A stretch of DNA of 64,000 nucleotides from CAZGNZ01 sp964527215 (lineage in GTDB: Bacteria; Fidelibacterota; Marinisomatia; SCGC-AAA003-L08; JACNLC01), in the NCBI GenBank assembly GCA_964527215.1, contig CAZGNZ010000002.1:62001-126000 (forward strand). The letters are read 5' to 3'. The position numbers were made by a program, and so were the translations under genes. Below, piece after piece: positions 52,667-62,880 of this stretch (positions are counted from its first letter, which is position 1; each line of letters begins with the position of its first letter). The notes under the pieces are model-generated. The model was not told where the DNA came from and searched no databases. It was given only the letters and a program-made list of their open reading frames with translations.

Positions 52667-55600
52667 CTATTTCAATAATGTTATTCTGCTGCTGGCTGAA
52701 TGGGTGGGAGTTGTGAGCTGCACAAAATATACTCCCGAGGGCAGCGGCATCCCATCATCCGTTGTACCGTTCCATTCCACAGAATACGAGCCCGTTGAAT
52801 GATGAGCGTTTACAAGAATAGCGGATTGCTGGCCTTGCAGATTGTAAATGGACAACTGCACGATACCGTCAGAAGGGACTTTATACTGCAGCCGGGTTAC
52901 CGGATTGAACGGATTGGGGTAACACGACAGCAATTTATATTCTTTCACGACATCAATGTCAATATAACCGTCCACAGAGGCAGCTGTTACTTCCAATACA
53001 TCAAACGTCTGATCCGCTGTAAGCAGGATGCCGTTCTCGGGAGCTGCAATGATGACAACGGATGAAGCACCTTCAGTGGCATATTCCGCCAGCAGAGCGT
53101 CCCGGGTCATCTCAAGGACTATACCGGGTTCATGAGATATCCGGATTTGTACTGCTCCGACAGATCCGTCTGCCTGAAGGGACAAAGTCCGACTCTCCAA
53201 TATGATCTCTGCCGACTTGGCCATATCTGTTCGGTCAAGACCGACAATAATGTCCACAAGTATTACCAGATCCAGAATATCAACAACCATATCCTCGTTT
53301 AAATCGGAATGACAGATGTTTTCATCTGAAAATTCAGTCGTACCAAGAATATGCCCAACAATAAGCACCGCATCAAGCACGTTTACACCGCCGTCAAGGT
53401 TGGCATCACCATCGGCAATGCATTCCGCCTCTTCCACTGTAACAGTCTGAAAATTGCTGACTGAATTTTGATACTGACTGTATGTAACATAGATTTCATA
53501 TTCATGTACCCCGGATTCAGGCGCAATATCCAGAAACTCTGACGCTGTATTTTCCAAAGTCGCGACAGTAATCCCGTCCCGCAGTATTATTATATTTTCT
53601 GCAGGAGAAAATTCTTCATCAAAATACCATGTCAGCCGGACATCGTTTTCATCTGCTGAGGCCTGGAAATTGCCCACACCATGGGGACCGGGCAGCCGGA
53701 CAATACAGCTCTGATACATGTATGTATTCAGATCTGTGCCGTTGCAGACAAAGGTAAGATGATCATTGCTGATCCTGCGAACACGGAAAAGTTCATAATC
53801 TTCCGGTATAACCACACCCTGGGATTCAAAATAGTCAACCGCATTCATCAGTCCCGATACGGGGTTCCACAGAACCGGCTCACTTACCATTGTGTTCCAA
53901 TTGGCTGTTTCGCCGCCGGCCCAGCCGTCATCCGTAACAGTTCTGAAATGGGTTTGGATGAATTCCATCTCATCACCCACAACATCGGCAATTTCCTGAT
54001 CATGCCAGACGATTCCCTTATTGCCGTTGTACCCGCTGTACCACTCGCCATTGGGGCTTATGGCACTGACTACCGACCAGTCCTCGGTTGCGGTTGGCAG
54101 CAGGATCAGTTCATCCTCTGTCCAGACTGCAGGCTGCCAGACGAATGTACCCGGATTGCCGGCATATCCGCCAATCAAACTGCCGTCACCTGAAATACAG
54201 TCCGCTCTGCTGTCCGCATAATCCAGAACCTCCGGCAGCAGAACTGATCCGGATTCCGGTGTCCATTTGTAAGCCTTCGCTGAACCGATTCCTCCACTGT
54301 ACCACGCCAGGCCCACGATTGAAGTACCTTCATTGCTGATTGCATTAACAGTGGAGCTGGTGCCGCCTTCAACAGTCCCGATGTAGTAGGGAATCATGTT
54401 ATTGACATCCCACCAGCAGGCTTCCAGTTCACCCCAGTGGTTTTGGTTTACGCCGGCAATAATACCTGAGTCTGAGATATCAGAGGCGTCTCCCTGATTG
54501 GTTACCTGTACCACGCCGTCTTCCGGATTCCAGTAAAAACCGCCGCCGGAACCTTCAATACCCCCTACCAGATAGTAACTGTCCGAGGAAGCACTGAGTA
54601 TCCATGGAATATCAATTCGGGTCAAATCCCCATAGGCCGGGATGATGGTGATCTCCACATTCAATGTTTCCGAAGGCTCGGATTCACCGGCGTTATACAC
54701 AGCTGTCACAAAATATTCGTATATCCCTTCGGGAAGGTTCTCATCCAGATAACTGGTTTCCGGTACTGTCACTGCGGCGATTAACACCTCATCACGGTAA
54801 ACATTGTATTCGACTGGGGATTCTGCAGGTTCAAATGGGGCTTCCCATGTAAGCAGAATGCTTGTCTGATCTTGGATCTCAGAAGTCAGGTTTTCCACCG
54901 GCAGCAGATCCGTATTGCCGTCACTTAGAACAAAGTCTGCACCGATATCCCAATGGTCCCGTGGTTCATGGCTGAAATCATCACTGAACCATTCCGCAGC
55001 TTCGCCAGTCATGTAGCAGGCGGATTCATTCGTGGAAATTGTCAGATCGCCGTTTTCGGGATCATTATACTGAGGGTCCCCGAACACTGAGTTGGCCGCA
55101 AACCCGTAGGCGGCATTGAGGCTTTCCAGATCGGTGTAGAATTCCATAAATCCAACCTGGAACAGCTTGGTGCCCGGTTCTGTGAAATACACATTGTGGT
55201 CAAAATTGGATGCCTCGAAAAACGTCTCCATGGAACCGCCCATGAAATCAATGTTGATGATGCCTTTTGAGCTGTCCATGGGACCGCCGTCACCTTCGTC
55301 GATAACAGCTTTGTGCAAGGCGTTGTTGTGTACATTTGCGGAGGATTCGGTAATGGCGATGCACTGGGCGGGCTGACCAAAGAAGCCGCCGAACCAGGGA
55401 TAGTCATAATGGAACGAGTTATTCCAGATTTCGATATTGGCATCGGCCCCGCACATGGCGATACTCAGGTTTGCCGCAGCTGTGTCATAGATGAAGTTGT
55501 TCCACATTCGAATGTGCTGGCTCTCCTGGATCAGGGCACCCACAAATCCGGACTGATGGATTCGGCAGTGGGATACATCAATCTGGGTGGAACCGCTGAT

Positions 55601-58018
55601 CATCAGAGCACCGCTGGAGAACTCGTTGGCCATATCCATCATGAGGTCCAGTCCTTCCAGATGAATGAACGCAGTGCCGCTGAAGCCCAGGGCATAGGCA
55701 CCCCACTCACCGTTGACAGTCACATCACCGTCAGCAGGGTAGATGTGGACCATGTTTTCTGCATCCGCACCCGGAATCATGCCGGAAACTGCAGCAGACT
55801 CATAATACGTTCCGGCAGCCACTTCAACGTTTAAAGGTCCGTCGATTCCAGTAACGGTCAGATCGGCAAACAGATCAGAAAAGGAGGTAAAGTCACCTGT
55901 ACCAGCGGCATCAATGGTCACCGTTCCGCTGAGCGCCGGCATTGTCACATAGTCTGCACCGATGTCCCAATGCTCCCGTGGTTCATGGCTGAAATCATCA
56001 CTGAACCATTCGGCTGCTTCGCCGGCCATGTAGCAGGCGGATTCATTTGTGGAAATTGTCAGATCGCCGTTTTCGGGATCATCAAACAGGGGGTCCCCGA
56101 ACACCGAGTTGGCCGCAAACCCGTAGGCGGCATTGAGGCTTTCCAGATCGGTGTAGAATTCCATAAATCCAACCTGGAACAGCTTGGTGCCCGGTTCTGT
56201 GAAATACACATTGTGGTCAAAATTGGATGCCTCGAAAAACGTCTCCATGGAACCGCCCATGAAATCAATGTTGATGATGCCTTTTGAGCTGTCCATGGGA
56301 CCGCCGTCACCTTCGTCGATAACAGCTTTGTGCAAGGCGTTGTTGTGTACATTTGCGGAGGATTCGGTAATGGCGATGCACTGGGCGGGCTGACCAAAGA
56401 AGCCGCCGAACCAGGGATAGTCATAATGGAACGAGTTATTCCAGATTTCGATATTGGCATCGGCCCCGCACATGGCGATACTCAGGTTTGCCGCAGCTGT
56501 GTCATAGATGAAGTTGTTCCACATTCGAATGTGCTGGCTCTCCTGGATCAGGGCACCCACAAATCCGGACTGATGGATTCGGCAGTGGGATACATCAATC
56601 TGGGTGGAACCGCTGATCATCAGAGCACCGCTGGAGAACTCGTTGGCCATATCCATCATGAGGTCCAGTCCTTCCAGATGAATGAACGCAGTGCCGCTGA
56701 AGCCCAGGGCATAGGCACCCCACTCACCGTTGACAGTCACATCACCGTCAGCAGGGTAGATGTGGACCATGTTTTCTGCATCCGCACCCGGAATCATGCC
56801 GGAAACTGCAGCAGACTCATAATACGTTCCGGCAGCCACTTCAACGTTTAAAGGTCCGTCGATTCCAGTAACGGTCAGATCGGCAAACAGATCAGAAAAG
56901 GAGGTAAAGTCACCTGTACCAGCGGCATCAATGGTCACCGTTCCGCTGAGCGCCGGCATTGTAACAAAGTCTGCACCGATGTCCCAATGGTCCCGTGGTT
57001 CATGGCTGAAATCATCACTGAACCATTCGGCTGCTTCGCCGGTCATGTAGCAGGCGGATTCATTCGTGGAAATTGTCAGATCGCCGTTTTCGGGATCATT
57101 ATACTGAGGGTCCCCGAACACTGAGTTGGCCGCAAACCCGTAGGCGGCATTGAGGCTTTCCAGATCGGTGTAGAATTCCATAAATCCAACCTGGAACAGC
57201 TTGGTGCCCGGTTCTGTGAAATACACATTGTGGTCAAAATTGGATGCCTCGAAAAACGTCTCCATGGAACCGCCCATGAAATCAATGTTGATGATGCCTT
57301 TTGAGCTGTCCATGGGACCGCCGTCACCTTCGTCGATAACAGCTTTGTGCAAGGCGTTGTTGTGTACATTTGCGGAGGATTCGGTAATGGCGATGCACTG
57401 GGCGGGCTGACCAAAGAAGCCGCCGAACCAGGGATAGTCATAATGGAACGAGTTATTCCAGATTTCGATATTGGCATCGGCCCCGCACATGGCGATACTC
57501 AGGTTTGCCGCAGCTGTGTCATAGATGAAGTTGTTCCACATTCGAATGTGCTGGCTCTCCTGGATCAGGGCACCCACAAATCCGGACTGATGGATTCGGC
57601 AGTGGGATACATCAATCTGGGTGGAACCGCTGATCATCAGAGCACCGCTGGAGAACTCGTTGGCCATATCCATCATGAGGTCCAGTCCTTCCAGATGAAT
57701 GAACGCAGTGCCGCTGAAGCCCAGGGCATAGGCACCCCACTCACCGTTGACAGTCACATCACCGTCAGCAGGGTAGATGTGGACCATGTTTTCTGCATCC
57801 GCACCCGGAATCATGCCGGAAACTGCAGCAGACTCATAATACGTTCCGGAAGACACTTCGACGTTTAGAGCTTCCGTAATGCCCTCACTGGTGAGGGCGG
57901 TGAAAAATTCGGTAAACGATATGTAGTCACCGCTCCCATCCGGATTAATGGTTTTGGTTGCTGCTGAACCTGCAGCTGTCATCAGCAGACAGGCAAACAA
58001 TAACAATAACTTTTTCAT
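52667..58018 (-). CDS. Giant secreted protein: three near-identical beta-helix-like repeats, FN3, dockerin-like and T9SS sorting domains
   Basis: The 1783-residue protein starts with a signal peptide (KKLLLLFACLLMTAAGSAA). Residues ~21-1037 are three tandem 339-residue repeats resembling right-handed beta-helix/pectate-lyase-like folds (for example IHLEGLDLMM, IDVSHCRIHQSGFVGALI, IRMWNNFIYDTAAANLSI). Then come a fibronectin-III domain (~1043-1135), a repeated HAF/propeller-like part (~1140-1440), a second FN3-like domain, a dockerin-type pair of calcium loops (DANLDGGVNVLDAVLIVGHI and SDLNEDMVVDILDLVILVDI) and, from ~1700, a type-A T9SS sorting domain (CYPNPFNPVTRLQY, GVYFVQL). It should cross the outer membrane by the type IX system and be attached or released; the ligand is unknown. 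It is coupled to the upstream receiver gene by an ATGA overlap. Confidence 0.9.
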   Translation of the reverse strand: MKKLLLLFACLLMTAAGSAATKTINPDGSGDYISFTEFFTALTSEGITEALNVEVSSGTYYESAAVSGMIPGADAENMVHIYPADGDVTVNGEWGAYALGFSGTAFIHLEGLDLMMDMANEFSSGALMISGSTQIDVSHCRIHQSGFVGALIQESQHIRMWNNFIYDTAAANLSIAMCGADANIEIWNNSFHYDYPWFGGFFGQPAQCIAITESSANVHNNALHKAVIDEGDGGPMDSSKGIINIDFMGGSMETFFEASNFDHNVYFTEPGTKLFQVGFMEFYTDLESLNAAYGFAANSVFGDPQYNDPENGDLTISTNESACYMTGEAAEWFSDDFSHEPRDHWDIGADFVTMPALSGTVTIDAAGTGDFTSFSDLFADLTVTGIDGPLNVEVAAGTYYESAAVSGMIPGADAENMVHIYPADGDVTVNGEWGAYALGFSGTAFIHLEGLDLMMDMANEFSSGALMISGSTQIDVSHCRIHQSGFVGALIQESQHIRMWNNFIYDTAAANLSIAMCGADANIEIWNNSFHYDYPWFGGFFGQPAQCIAITESSANVHNNALHKAVIDEGDGGPMDSSKGIINIDFMGGSMETFFEASNFDHNVYFTEPGTKLFQVGFMEFYTDLESLNAAYGFAANSVFGDPLFDDPENGDLTISTNESACYMAGEAAEWFSDDFSHEPREHWDIGADYVTMPALSGTVTIDAAGTGDFTSFSDLFADLTVTGIDGPLNVEVAAGTYYESAAVSGMIPGADAENMVHIYPADGDVTVNGEWGAYALGFSGTAFIHLEGLDLMMDMANEFSSGALMISGSTQIDVSHCRIHQSGFVGALIQESQHIRMWNNFIYDTAAANLSIAMCGADANIEIWNNSFHYDYPWFGGFFGQPAQCIAITESSANVHNNALHKAVIDEGDGGPMDSSKGIINIDFMGGSMETFFEASNFDHNVYFTEPGTKLFQVGFMEFYTDLESLNAAYGFAANSVFGDPQYNDPENGDLTISTNESACYMTGEAAEWFSDDFSHEPRDHWDIGADFVLSDGNTDLLPVENLTSEIQDQTSILLTWEAPFEPAESPVEYNVYRDEVLIAAVTVPETSYLDENLPEGIYEYFVTAVYNAGESEPSETLNVEITIIPAYGDLTRIDIPWILSASSDSYYLVGGIEGSGGGFYWNPEDGVVQVTNQGDASDISDSGIIAGVNQNHWGELEACWWDVNNMIPYYIGTVEGGTSSTVNAISNEGTSIVGLAWYSGGIGSAKAYKWTPESGSVLLPEVLDYADSRADCISGDGSLIGGYAGNPGTFVWQPAVWTEDELILLPTATEDWSVVSAISPNGEWYSGYNGNKGIVWHDQEIADVVGDEMEFIQTHFRTVTDDGWAGGETANWNTMVSEPVLWNPVSGLMNAVDYFESQGVVIPEDYELFRVRRISNDHLTFVCNGTDLNTYMYQSCIVRLPGPHGVGNFQASADENDVRLTWYFDEEFSPAENIIILRDGITVATLENTASEFLDIAPESGVHEYEIYVTYSQYQNSVSNFQTVTVEEAECIADGDANLDGGVNVLDAVLIVGHILGTTEFSDENICHSDLNEDMVVDILDLVILVDIIVGLDRTDMAKSAEIILESRTLSLQADGSVGAVQIRISHEPGIVLEMTRDALLAEYATEGASSVVIIAAPENGILLTADQTFDVLEVTAASVDGYIDIDVVKEYKLLSCYPNPFNPVTRLQYKVPSDGIVQLSIYNLQGQQSAILVNAHHSTGSYSVEWNGTTDDGMPLPSGVYFVQLTTPTHSASSRITLLK
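54908..55924 (-). repeat. Tandem repeat unit 3 of the giant protein (1017 bp)
   Basis: Unit 3 (residues ~699-1037) is almost identical in DNA to units 1 and 2, spaced exactly 1017 bases. Like unit 1 it has QYNDPENG, CYMTGEA, HEPRDHW and GADFV near its end. Confidence 0.92.
55925..56941 (-). repeat. Tandem repeat unit 2 of the giant protein (1017 bp)
   Basis: Unit 2 (residues ~360-698) differs from units 1 and 3 near its end (LFDDPENG, CYMAGEA, HEPREHW, GADYV) but shares its N-terminal segment (TVTIDAAGTGDFTSFSDLF) with unit 3. Confidence 0.92.
56942..57958 (-). repeat. Tandem repeat unit 1 of the giant protein (1017 bp)
   Basis: Unit 1 (residues ~21-359) has its own N-terminal ~45 residues (TKTINPDGSGDYISFTEFF) but is otherwise nearly identical to the other units over roughly 850 bases. 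Confidence 0.92.
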
Positions 58019-58404
58019 TTTTCCTCCAAGGTATGTTTTTCAATTTCTGTATCAATTATTTGAATCAATTTCCTGATTCTCAGCGGTTTCTTGAAAAAGA
58101 AGTCAGCCTGTTTCCAGGTTTTTTCCTGCTCAAACAGCTGTGTGGCATAACCCGTATACAGGATTGTGATAATTTGAGAATTGACTGCTTTGATCTGTTT
58201 AATCAGCTGAATCCCGTTAAGGCTGGGCATGGCATAATCAGTAATCAGAATTTGATAATGACGGTGCGCAAAACTCTCCAGAGCTTTTATTGGATGAATA
58301 AATGAAAACACAGCATATCCCTCTGACAGAAGAAAAGAACTGAGGCTTTTCAGCGACATTTCATCATTGTCAACCAGCAGGATATTGAATTCACATTTTT
58401 TCAT
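58015..58404 (-). CDS. Single-domain response regulator (CheY-like receiver)
   Basis: The 129-residue receiver domain has ILLVDNDE near the start (acidic pocket), ITDYAMPSLNGIQL with the phospho-acceptor Asp56, LYTGYA and FFKKPLR with the conserved lysine. There is no output domain. Its stop overlaps the start of the giant secreted protein (ATGA), an unusual pairing that suggests the two are made together. The sigma-54 activator and sensor kinase lie upstream on the same strand, 254 bases away. Confidence 0.9.
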   Translation of the reverse strand: MKKCEFNILLVDNDEMSLKSLSSFLLSEGYAVFSFIHPIKALESFAHRHYQILITDYAMPSLNGIQLIKQIKAVNSQIITILYTGYATQLFEQEKTWKQADFFFKKPLRIRKLIQIIDTEIEKHTLEEK

Positions 58405-58658
58405 ATTTTGGATATGACAATATGTATGCCGAATGTAAAGAGCGATCCGTACAATCGCATGATGTATATGAATTACAATAAATTAAAAAAATAACTATCG
58501 TTATGGCGGGCTATAAACTCGGACTCAATTTCTGAGAATACTCAGATTTTTGTATGAAGAAAATGAGATATTAAAAATTGTGATTCAAAGGCAAAGCCTC
58601 AGGAGGAATAATATGCGGAGATTCGGTTTTTGGGAAAGGTGCAAGGTATCCAAAGGGA

Positions 58659-60086
58659 TCACGGGTTCAGTCGTGCCATTTTAACGAATGTTGCCCAGGC
58701 CACATCCAGATATTTCGCCGCTTTGCTGATGTTTCCATCGTATTTTTTAAGGATTCGTTCTGCAATCCGGAATTTGATTTCTTTCAGGGGATACTGGTTT
58801 CCTGACAGGTCAAGAATCAGATGCTGATCCGTATCCGCCGCAATACTTGTCTCAAGGAAGTTCAGGAATTCCGGTTTCAGAATTTCTGAATCGTGAAGAA
58901 GCGCAATCCGTTCGATGGTATTTTTCAGTTCACGAATATTCCCCGGCCATTTGTACTGTTCCATTTTAAAAACGGCATCCCGGTCCAAATACTTCATTTT
59001 CCGGTTTTTAGTTTTTCGAATTCCGTTGAGAAACATTCTCGCAAGGGGGGCAATTTCCGCTATCCGTTTTCTCAGAGGCGGAATCTGCACATGGCCTGAA
59101 TGAATGCGATAGTACAAATCCTGTCTGAATTTTTTTTCCCGGACCATTTGGGCAAGGGGCTGATTGGTGGCACAGATAAAACGTATATTAAGCCGGACAG
59201 GCCGATTTCCGCCGATTCGATATATTTCTTTCTGCTGGATAGCCCTCAGCAGTTTGGGCTGCATTTCCAGCGGCATATCTCCAATCTCATCCAGAAAAAT
59301 ACTGCCGTCCTGGGCAAGTTCCAGTTTCCCCGTCATTCCTTCCCCGCGGGCTCCGGTAAACGCCCCTCTCTCATAACCGAACAGTTCGCTTTCAAACAGG
59401 GACGGGGAAATGGCAGAGCAGTTTATTGTTACAAATGGCGACGATACGGTATTCCGGCCCCGGTGAATCAACCGGGCAACAACCTCTTTCCCGGTACCGG
59501 TTTCGCCTTCAATGAGCACCGGCAGATCCCTGTCCTCGTGAAGTTTTAGACTCAGATCCACAAGGTCCCTCATCTGATCGGAAAATACCCCCATCTCTTC
59601 ACCCTCAATAAGATTGGAACAGATACTTTTATATTGTTCAAGACGGGCTGTGATAGAACGGTTCTGTTCAAGTTTTTCATTATATTTATTATTAAGGGTA
59701 TGGAGAGTCTTTTTCAATTCCTGCTTTTCAGTGATTCTTCTGATGATTTTATCCAGATGATGGATGTAAACCGGTTTAAGAATGTAGTCTGATGCACCGT
59801 ACCGCAGTGCCTGGATGCATGTCTCCAACTCGCCGAAACCAGTCATAAGTACTACATCGGTTTCCGCACCGGACGGCAACGATTTGATTTCTTTGAGGAG
59901 CTCGATTCCGTTCATGCCCTGCATTTTTATATCGGAAATGACAATAGGAAAGGGGGCTGCACGATACATTTTTAACGCGGCATCGCAGTGTGTCGCCTTT
60001 TCAACATCATTCTGCAGGGAGTCACTCAGGAACTCGGATACTGCATCCAGACTGTCAATGTCATCATCAACAACCAGAATTCTCAT
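58659..60086 (-). CDS. NtrC-family sigma-54-dependent response regulator
   Basis: The 475-residue protein has a receiver domain with phospho-acceptor Asp52 (ISDIKMQGMNGIEL), a coiled linker, an AAA+ domain with Walker A GETGTGKE, the sigma-54-contact loop ERGAFTGA and LDEIGDMPLEMQPKLL, and a C-terminal Fis-type helix-turn-helix (NISKAAKYLDVAWATFVKMA). It activates transcription from sigma-54 promoters. Start ATG 60086 overlaps the kinase gene by four bases, so they form a coupled two-component pair. I found no convincing sigma-54 promoter in the 254 bases downstream before the receiver gene. Confidence 0.94.
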   Translation of the reverse strand: MRILVVDDDIDSLDAVSEFLSDSLQNDVEKATHCDAALKMYRAAPFPIVISDIKMQGMNGIELLKEIKSLPSGAETDVVLMTGFGELETCIQALRYGASDYILKPVYIHHLDKIIRRITEKQELKKTLHTLNNKYNEKLEQNRSITARLEQYKSICSNLIEGEEMGVFSDQMRDLVDLSLKLHEDRDLPVLIEGETGTGKEVVARLIHRGRNTVSSPFVTINCSAISPSLFESELFGYERGAFTGARGEGMTGKLELAQDGSIFLDEIGDMPLEMQPKLLRAIQQKEIYRIGGNRPVRLNIRFICATNQPLAQMVREKKFRQDLYYRIHSGHVQIPPLRKRIAEIAPLARMFLNGIRKTKNRKMKYLDRDAVFKMEQYKWPGNIRELKNTIERIALLHDSEILKPEFLNFLETSIAADTDQHLILDLSGNQYPLKEIKFRIAERILKKYDGNISKAAKYLDVAWATFVKMARLNP

Positions 60087-61747
60087 ATATTCTCCTTTAA
60101 TACAGGGAATACTATTTTAAATCGCACCCCGAAATCCGGTTTGTTCACTAGTGTAATTTCACCCTTCATCTGATTCACATAGTTTTTAACAATGGACAGA
60201 CCCAGCCCCATTCCGGTCGTTTTTTTCGTGGAATAAAACGGATCAAATATCTCATCGGTCACATCTTGATCCAGTCCGATGCCGTTATCTTCCACGGTTA
60301 GGACAATGCAATCTCCTTCCGGTACGGTCTGCACATAAATTCTTTTGTCTTTTCTGTTTGTTTTGTCAAGTGCATGGATCGCGTTGGTTATCAGGTTAAC
60401 GACTATTTGTTCAAGGTGAACCTGGTAGCCCAGAATTTCCGGCTGTTCTGCCGCAAAGGATGTGATCAGTTCAATTCCGTGCGACCGGATCTGCTGATTT
60501 AAAAAACCGAGTGCTTCATCAATGGAGCGGTTAACATCCACTGCTCTGCTTTTTATCAGATCATCCCCGGAATTCCAATATGTTCTGATATGCTTGATAA
60601 TCTGGTCAATTCTCTGTGCTGATTTGAAGATTTTTTCGACTGAGGACCGGTAGACATCGGGCAGCACCCTGTCCCGATCATCCTTGAAAAGAATCCCTTC
60701 CGAGTTGATGACAATGGAGTTCAGCGGCTGGTTAATCTCATGGGTGATACCGGCTGTCATGGTTCCGATGGATGCCAGACGTGCGCTTTTTTCCAGAAGA
60801 CGCTGAGTTTCAAGTTCCTTTTTTTCGATTTTATGCACCGCCTCCAGCTCAGCGATCCGGCGGGTGATTTTGGAGGAATGGAGTTTTTCATGAAGCAGCT
60901 GACACTGTTTCTGGTAATAAAATGCCTCTTTGAAATCTTTCATCCGCTCATGGATATCCGCCAGCGTTGAATAACAGAACCAGTAGATCTCACTGTTGTC
61001 CAGTTTCCGGGCGATCTTCAGGGATTCCTTTGCATATTCCACCGCCTTTTCATATTCCTGCTTCAAGGAATACGACGTACTGATTCCGATGAACACCAGG
61101 GCCTTTGAATGCTCTTCCTTGATTAATTCCAGAATGTTCAGTGATTTATGAAAGCATTCCAGTGCTTTCTCATATTCTCCCATCGCGTTCCAGGTTTCAC
61201 CCAGACTTTTATGGGCAAATGCAAGATCTCCCTGTCTGTCTGCCTCCTGTGACCGGGCAATGGCTTTTTCAAAACACTCGATGGCCTGCATATGTTCTTC
61301 CCGGCGGACATAATATTCACCAAGATTAATGAGAGGAGGGATGATCTCAGGATTATAACGGATACTCTTAAGAAAATATTCTTTTCCCTTTTCGTCCATA
61401 TTTAGGGCGTTATAATAGACACCAATATTGCACAGCACATCCGAGATATCGGATTTGCTGCCTACGGAGTGAAAAATATTCAAGGCCTTGAATCCAAAAT
61501 CCAGAGCCTGATCAAGTTCAAGCTGAGAATAATGCAGCAGCGATTTTTCTTTTAATACTTTTCCAAGTCCATGCTGAAAATCCGCCGTTCTTGTTTCTGC
61601 AAGTACTTTTTCAATGCAGTCTTTAGCCAGTCTTTCCATGGAGTGGTTTCGGCAGAAGGTACTGATTTCAACGGCCAGGTTAACACGTTGGCTTAAATCA
61701 GTGGCGCGTTGAAACTGTTCAGATAAGTTTTTGAGTTCTGATTCCAT
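60083..61747 (-). CDS. Sensor histidine kinase with N-terminal TPR domain
   Basis: The 554-residue protein has no membrane segments. Tetratricopeptide repeats fill about residues 50-270 (for example KGKEYFLKSIRYNPEIIPPL, GEYEKALECFHKSLNILEL), followed by a coiled linker, the phospho-acceptor H-box GITHEINQPLNSIVINS and an ATP-binding domain with LVTNAIHALD-like NLITNAIHALDK, VEDNGIGLD and GMGLGLSIVKNYV. It probably phosphorylates the NtrC-type partner overlapping its 3' end, and perhaps the orphan receiver too. A cytoplasmic TPR input suggests sensing through a protein partner. Confidence 0.93.
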   Translation of the reverse strand: MESELKNLSEQFQRATDLSQRVNLAVEISTFCRNHSMERLAKDCIEKVLAETRTADFQHGLGKVLKEKSLLHYSQLELDQALDFGFKALNIFHSVGSKSDISDVLCNIGVYYNALNMDEKGKEYFLKSIRYNPEIIPPLINLGEYYVRREEHMQAIECFEKAIARSQEADRQGDLAFAHKSLGETWNAMGEYEKALECFHKSLNILELIKEEHSKALVFIGISTSYSLKQEYEKAVEYAKESLKIARKLDNSEIYWFCYSTLADIHERMKDFKEAFYYQKQCQLLHEKLHSSKITRRIAELEAVHKIEKKELETQRLLEKSARLASIGTMTAGITHEINQPLNSIVINSEGILFKDDRDRVLPDVYRSSVEKIFKSAQRIDQIIKHIRTYWNSGDDLIKSRAVDVNRSIDEALGFLNQQIRSHGIELITSFAAEQPEILGYQVHLEQIVVNLITNAIHALDKTNRKDKRIYVQTVPEGDCIVLTVEDNGIGLDQDVTDEIFDPFYSTKKTTGMGLGLSIVKNYVNQMKGEITLVNKPDFGVRFKIVFPVLKENI

Positions 61748-61900
61748 ACTGTAATCGCAGAATATTCATCAGGAAAGGTGCTCAGAAATAATCCAATTTC
61801 CGACGATCACCTGTCAAATTTACATCGATCATGATGAACTTGAAAAAGGAATGAAGTTTGGGAACAGTACATAAAAACTTCACAATCCTGTAATAGACAG
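61748..61900. promoter_or_regulatory. Upstream region of the sensor-kinase operon
   Basis: This region should hold the kinase promoter, but no clear consensus is visible by eye. Confidence 0.3.
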
Positions 61901-62880
61901 CCATTTACCGACGATGGCCGTCCGGGCAGCGGTTCAGGATGCATAGTAATTATACAGATGAGTGCTCGATAATTTTGATTTTCTCCGGTGAAAGCCAGTG
62001 CCGGTTTTAGGATAGTTGCATCCTGAATCCCAGACATGATTGCGTTTCCCCGGGAGTGGTGGGGGTTTGGGATGGGTGAACTTAGTGGGATTTTCTATCT
62101 GAGGTTCCACAGATCGTTTGCAAAATTCAGATCCTCCAGCCCTGAAGGGGCTGAATCTGTCAGCCCGGGGCGCAGGCCCGGGTACCGGATAGAATGAAGG
62201 CAGAACCCTGAAGGGGTGCTATGGATGAAAATAGAATGAGTCGGTGAATAAGGTTTTTCAGGCAGGGTGTTGTTGTTGGTTACTGGTGTAATCGTTGATT
62301 GGTCGAGTCAGGCTTCGCAGGCAGGGTGCGGTAAACTGGTGGAGAAGGTAAGTTGTCGAGTAGCACACCCTGCTAGTGAGCAGTTGGGTCGTCAGTGGCA
62401 GTCGTCAGAGCAAAGACAGAGGGGTGCATATGTTATCGCACATTCAGTACAATTTCAGTCAGTCTGGGCGGAGAACAGACTGTCGAGATTGGATGTTTCA
62501 TGGTGTGAATGAGATGTTGTTGTTCGAGTCCCGTCTGATTTTCGACGGGACGAGTTAATCTCATTCAATGAAACAATATATCGAGATGAAATTGTACTGC
62601 TGCGCATGTTCTTTTGGTTCTTTTCTTCGAAGAAAAGAACATTCCATTTCAGTGAATTTCAGAACACACCAAATGCGTTTAGGGCTTGGCATAATAGTAT
62701 TGGTTGAGTCGTTGAGTTGGGTTTCCTGCAGGGTGTCATTGTGCAATGAAACGGTAAAATAGTGTAATGGTGCAATGGCTTAATTGGGCTGTCTGACATA
62801 ATACTGTTGTGTAGGAACAGAAATTCATCAGTTGACAGATATCAGTGGTCACCCGTCAGCAGGGAATGCAGTCCCTGATG
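61901..62880. repeat. Tandem ~0.98-kb repeat R1 (no gene)
   Basis: R1 and R2 share most of their sequence, including GATGGCCGTCCG, CCAGCCCTGAAGGGGCTGAA, CCGGGTACCGGATAGAATGA and long identical blocks around 62370-62560 and 62560-62875. Short open frames occur in both copies on both strands but overlap and look like translated repeat. Palindromic CCTGAAGGGG phrases resemble intergenic repeats known from Bacteroidetes-like genomes. Confidence 0.85.
62617..62640. repeat. 24-bp perfect palindrome in R1
   Basis: The 12-base arm GTTCTTTTCTTC is followed directly by its reverse complement. The same palindrome is in R2 at 63742-63765. Confidence 0.7.

Noticed and set aside
55313..57868. Repeated 173-codon plus-strand frames (55313, 56330, 57347) that look like a gene family
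   Set aside because: They are antisense shadows created by the three identical 1017-bp repeats of the secreted protein.
54908..57958. CRISPR or satellite array
   Set aside because: The repeat unit is 1017 bases, in frame and coding; there are no spacers.
58405..58658. Sigma-54 promoter for the receiver/secreted-protein genes
   Set aside because: No GG-N10-GC pair with acceptable TGGCAC/TTGC context was found on the minus strand.
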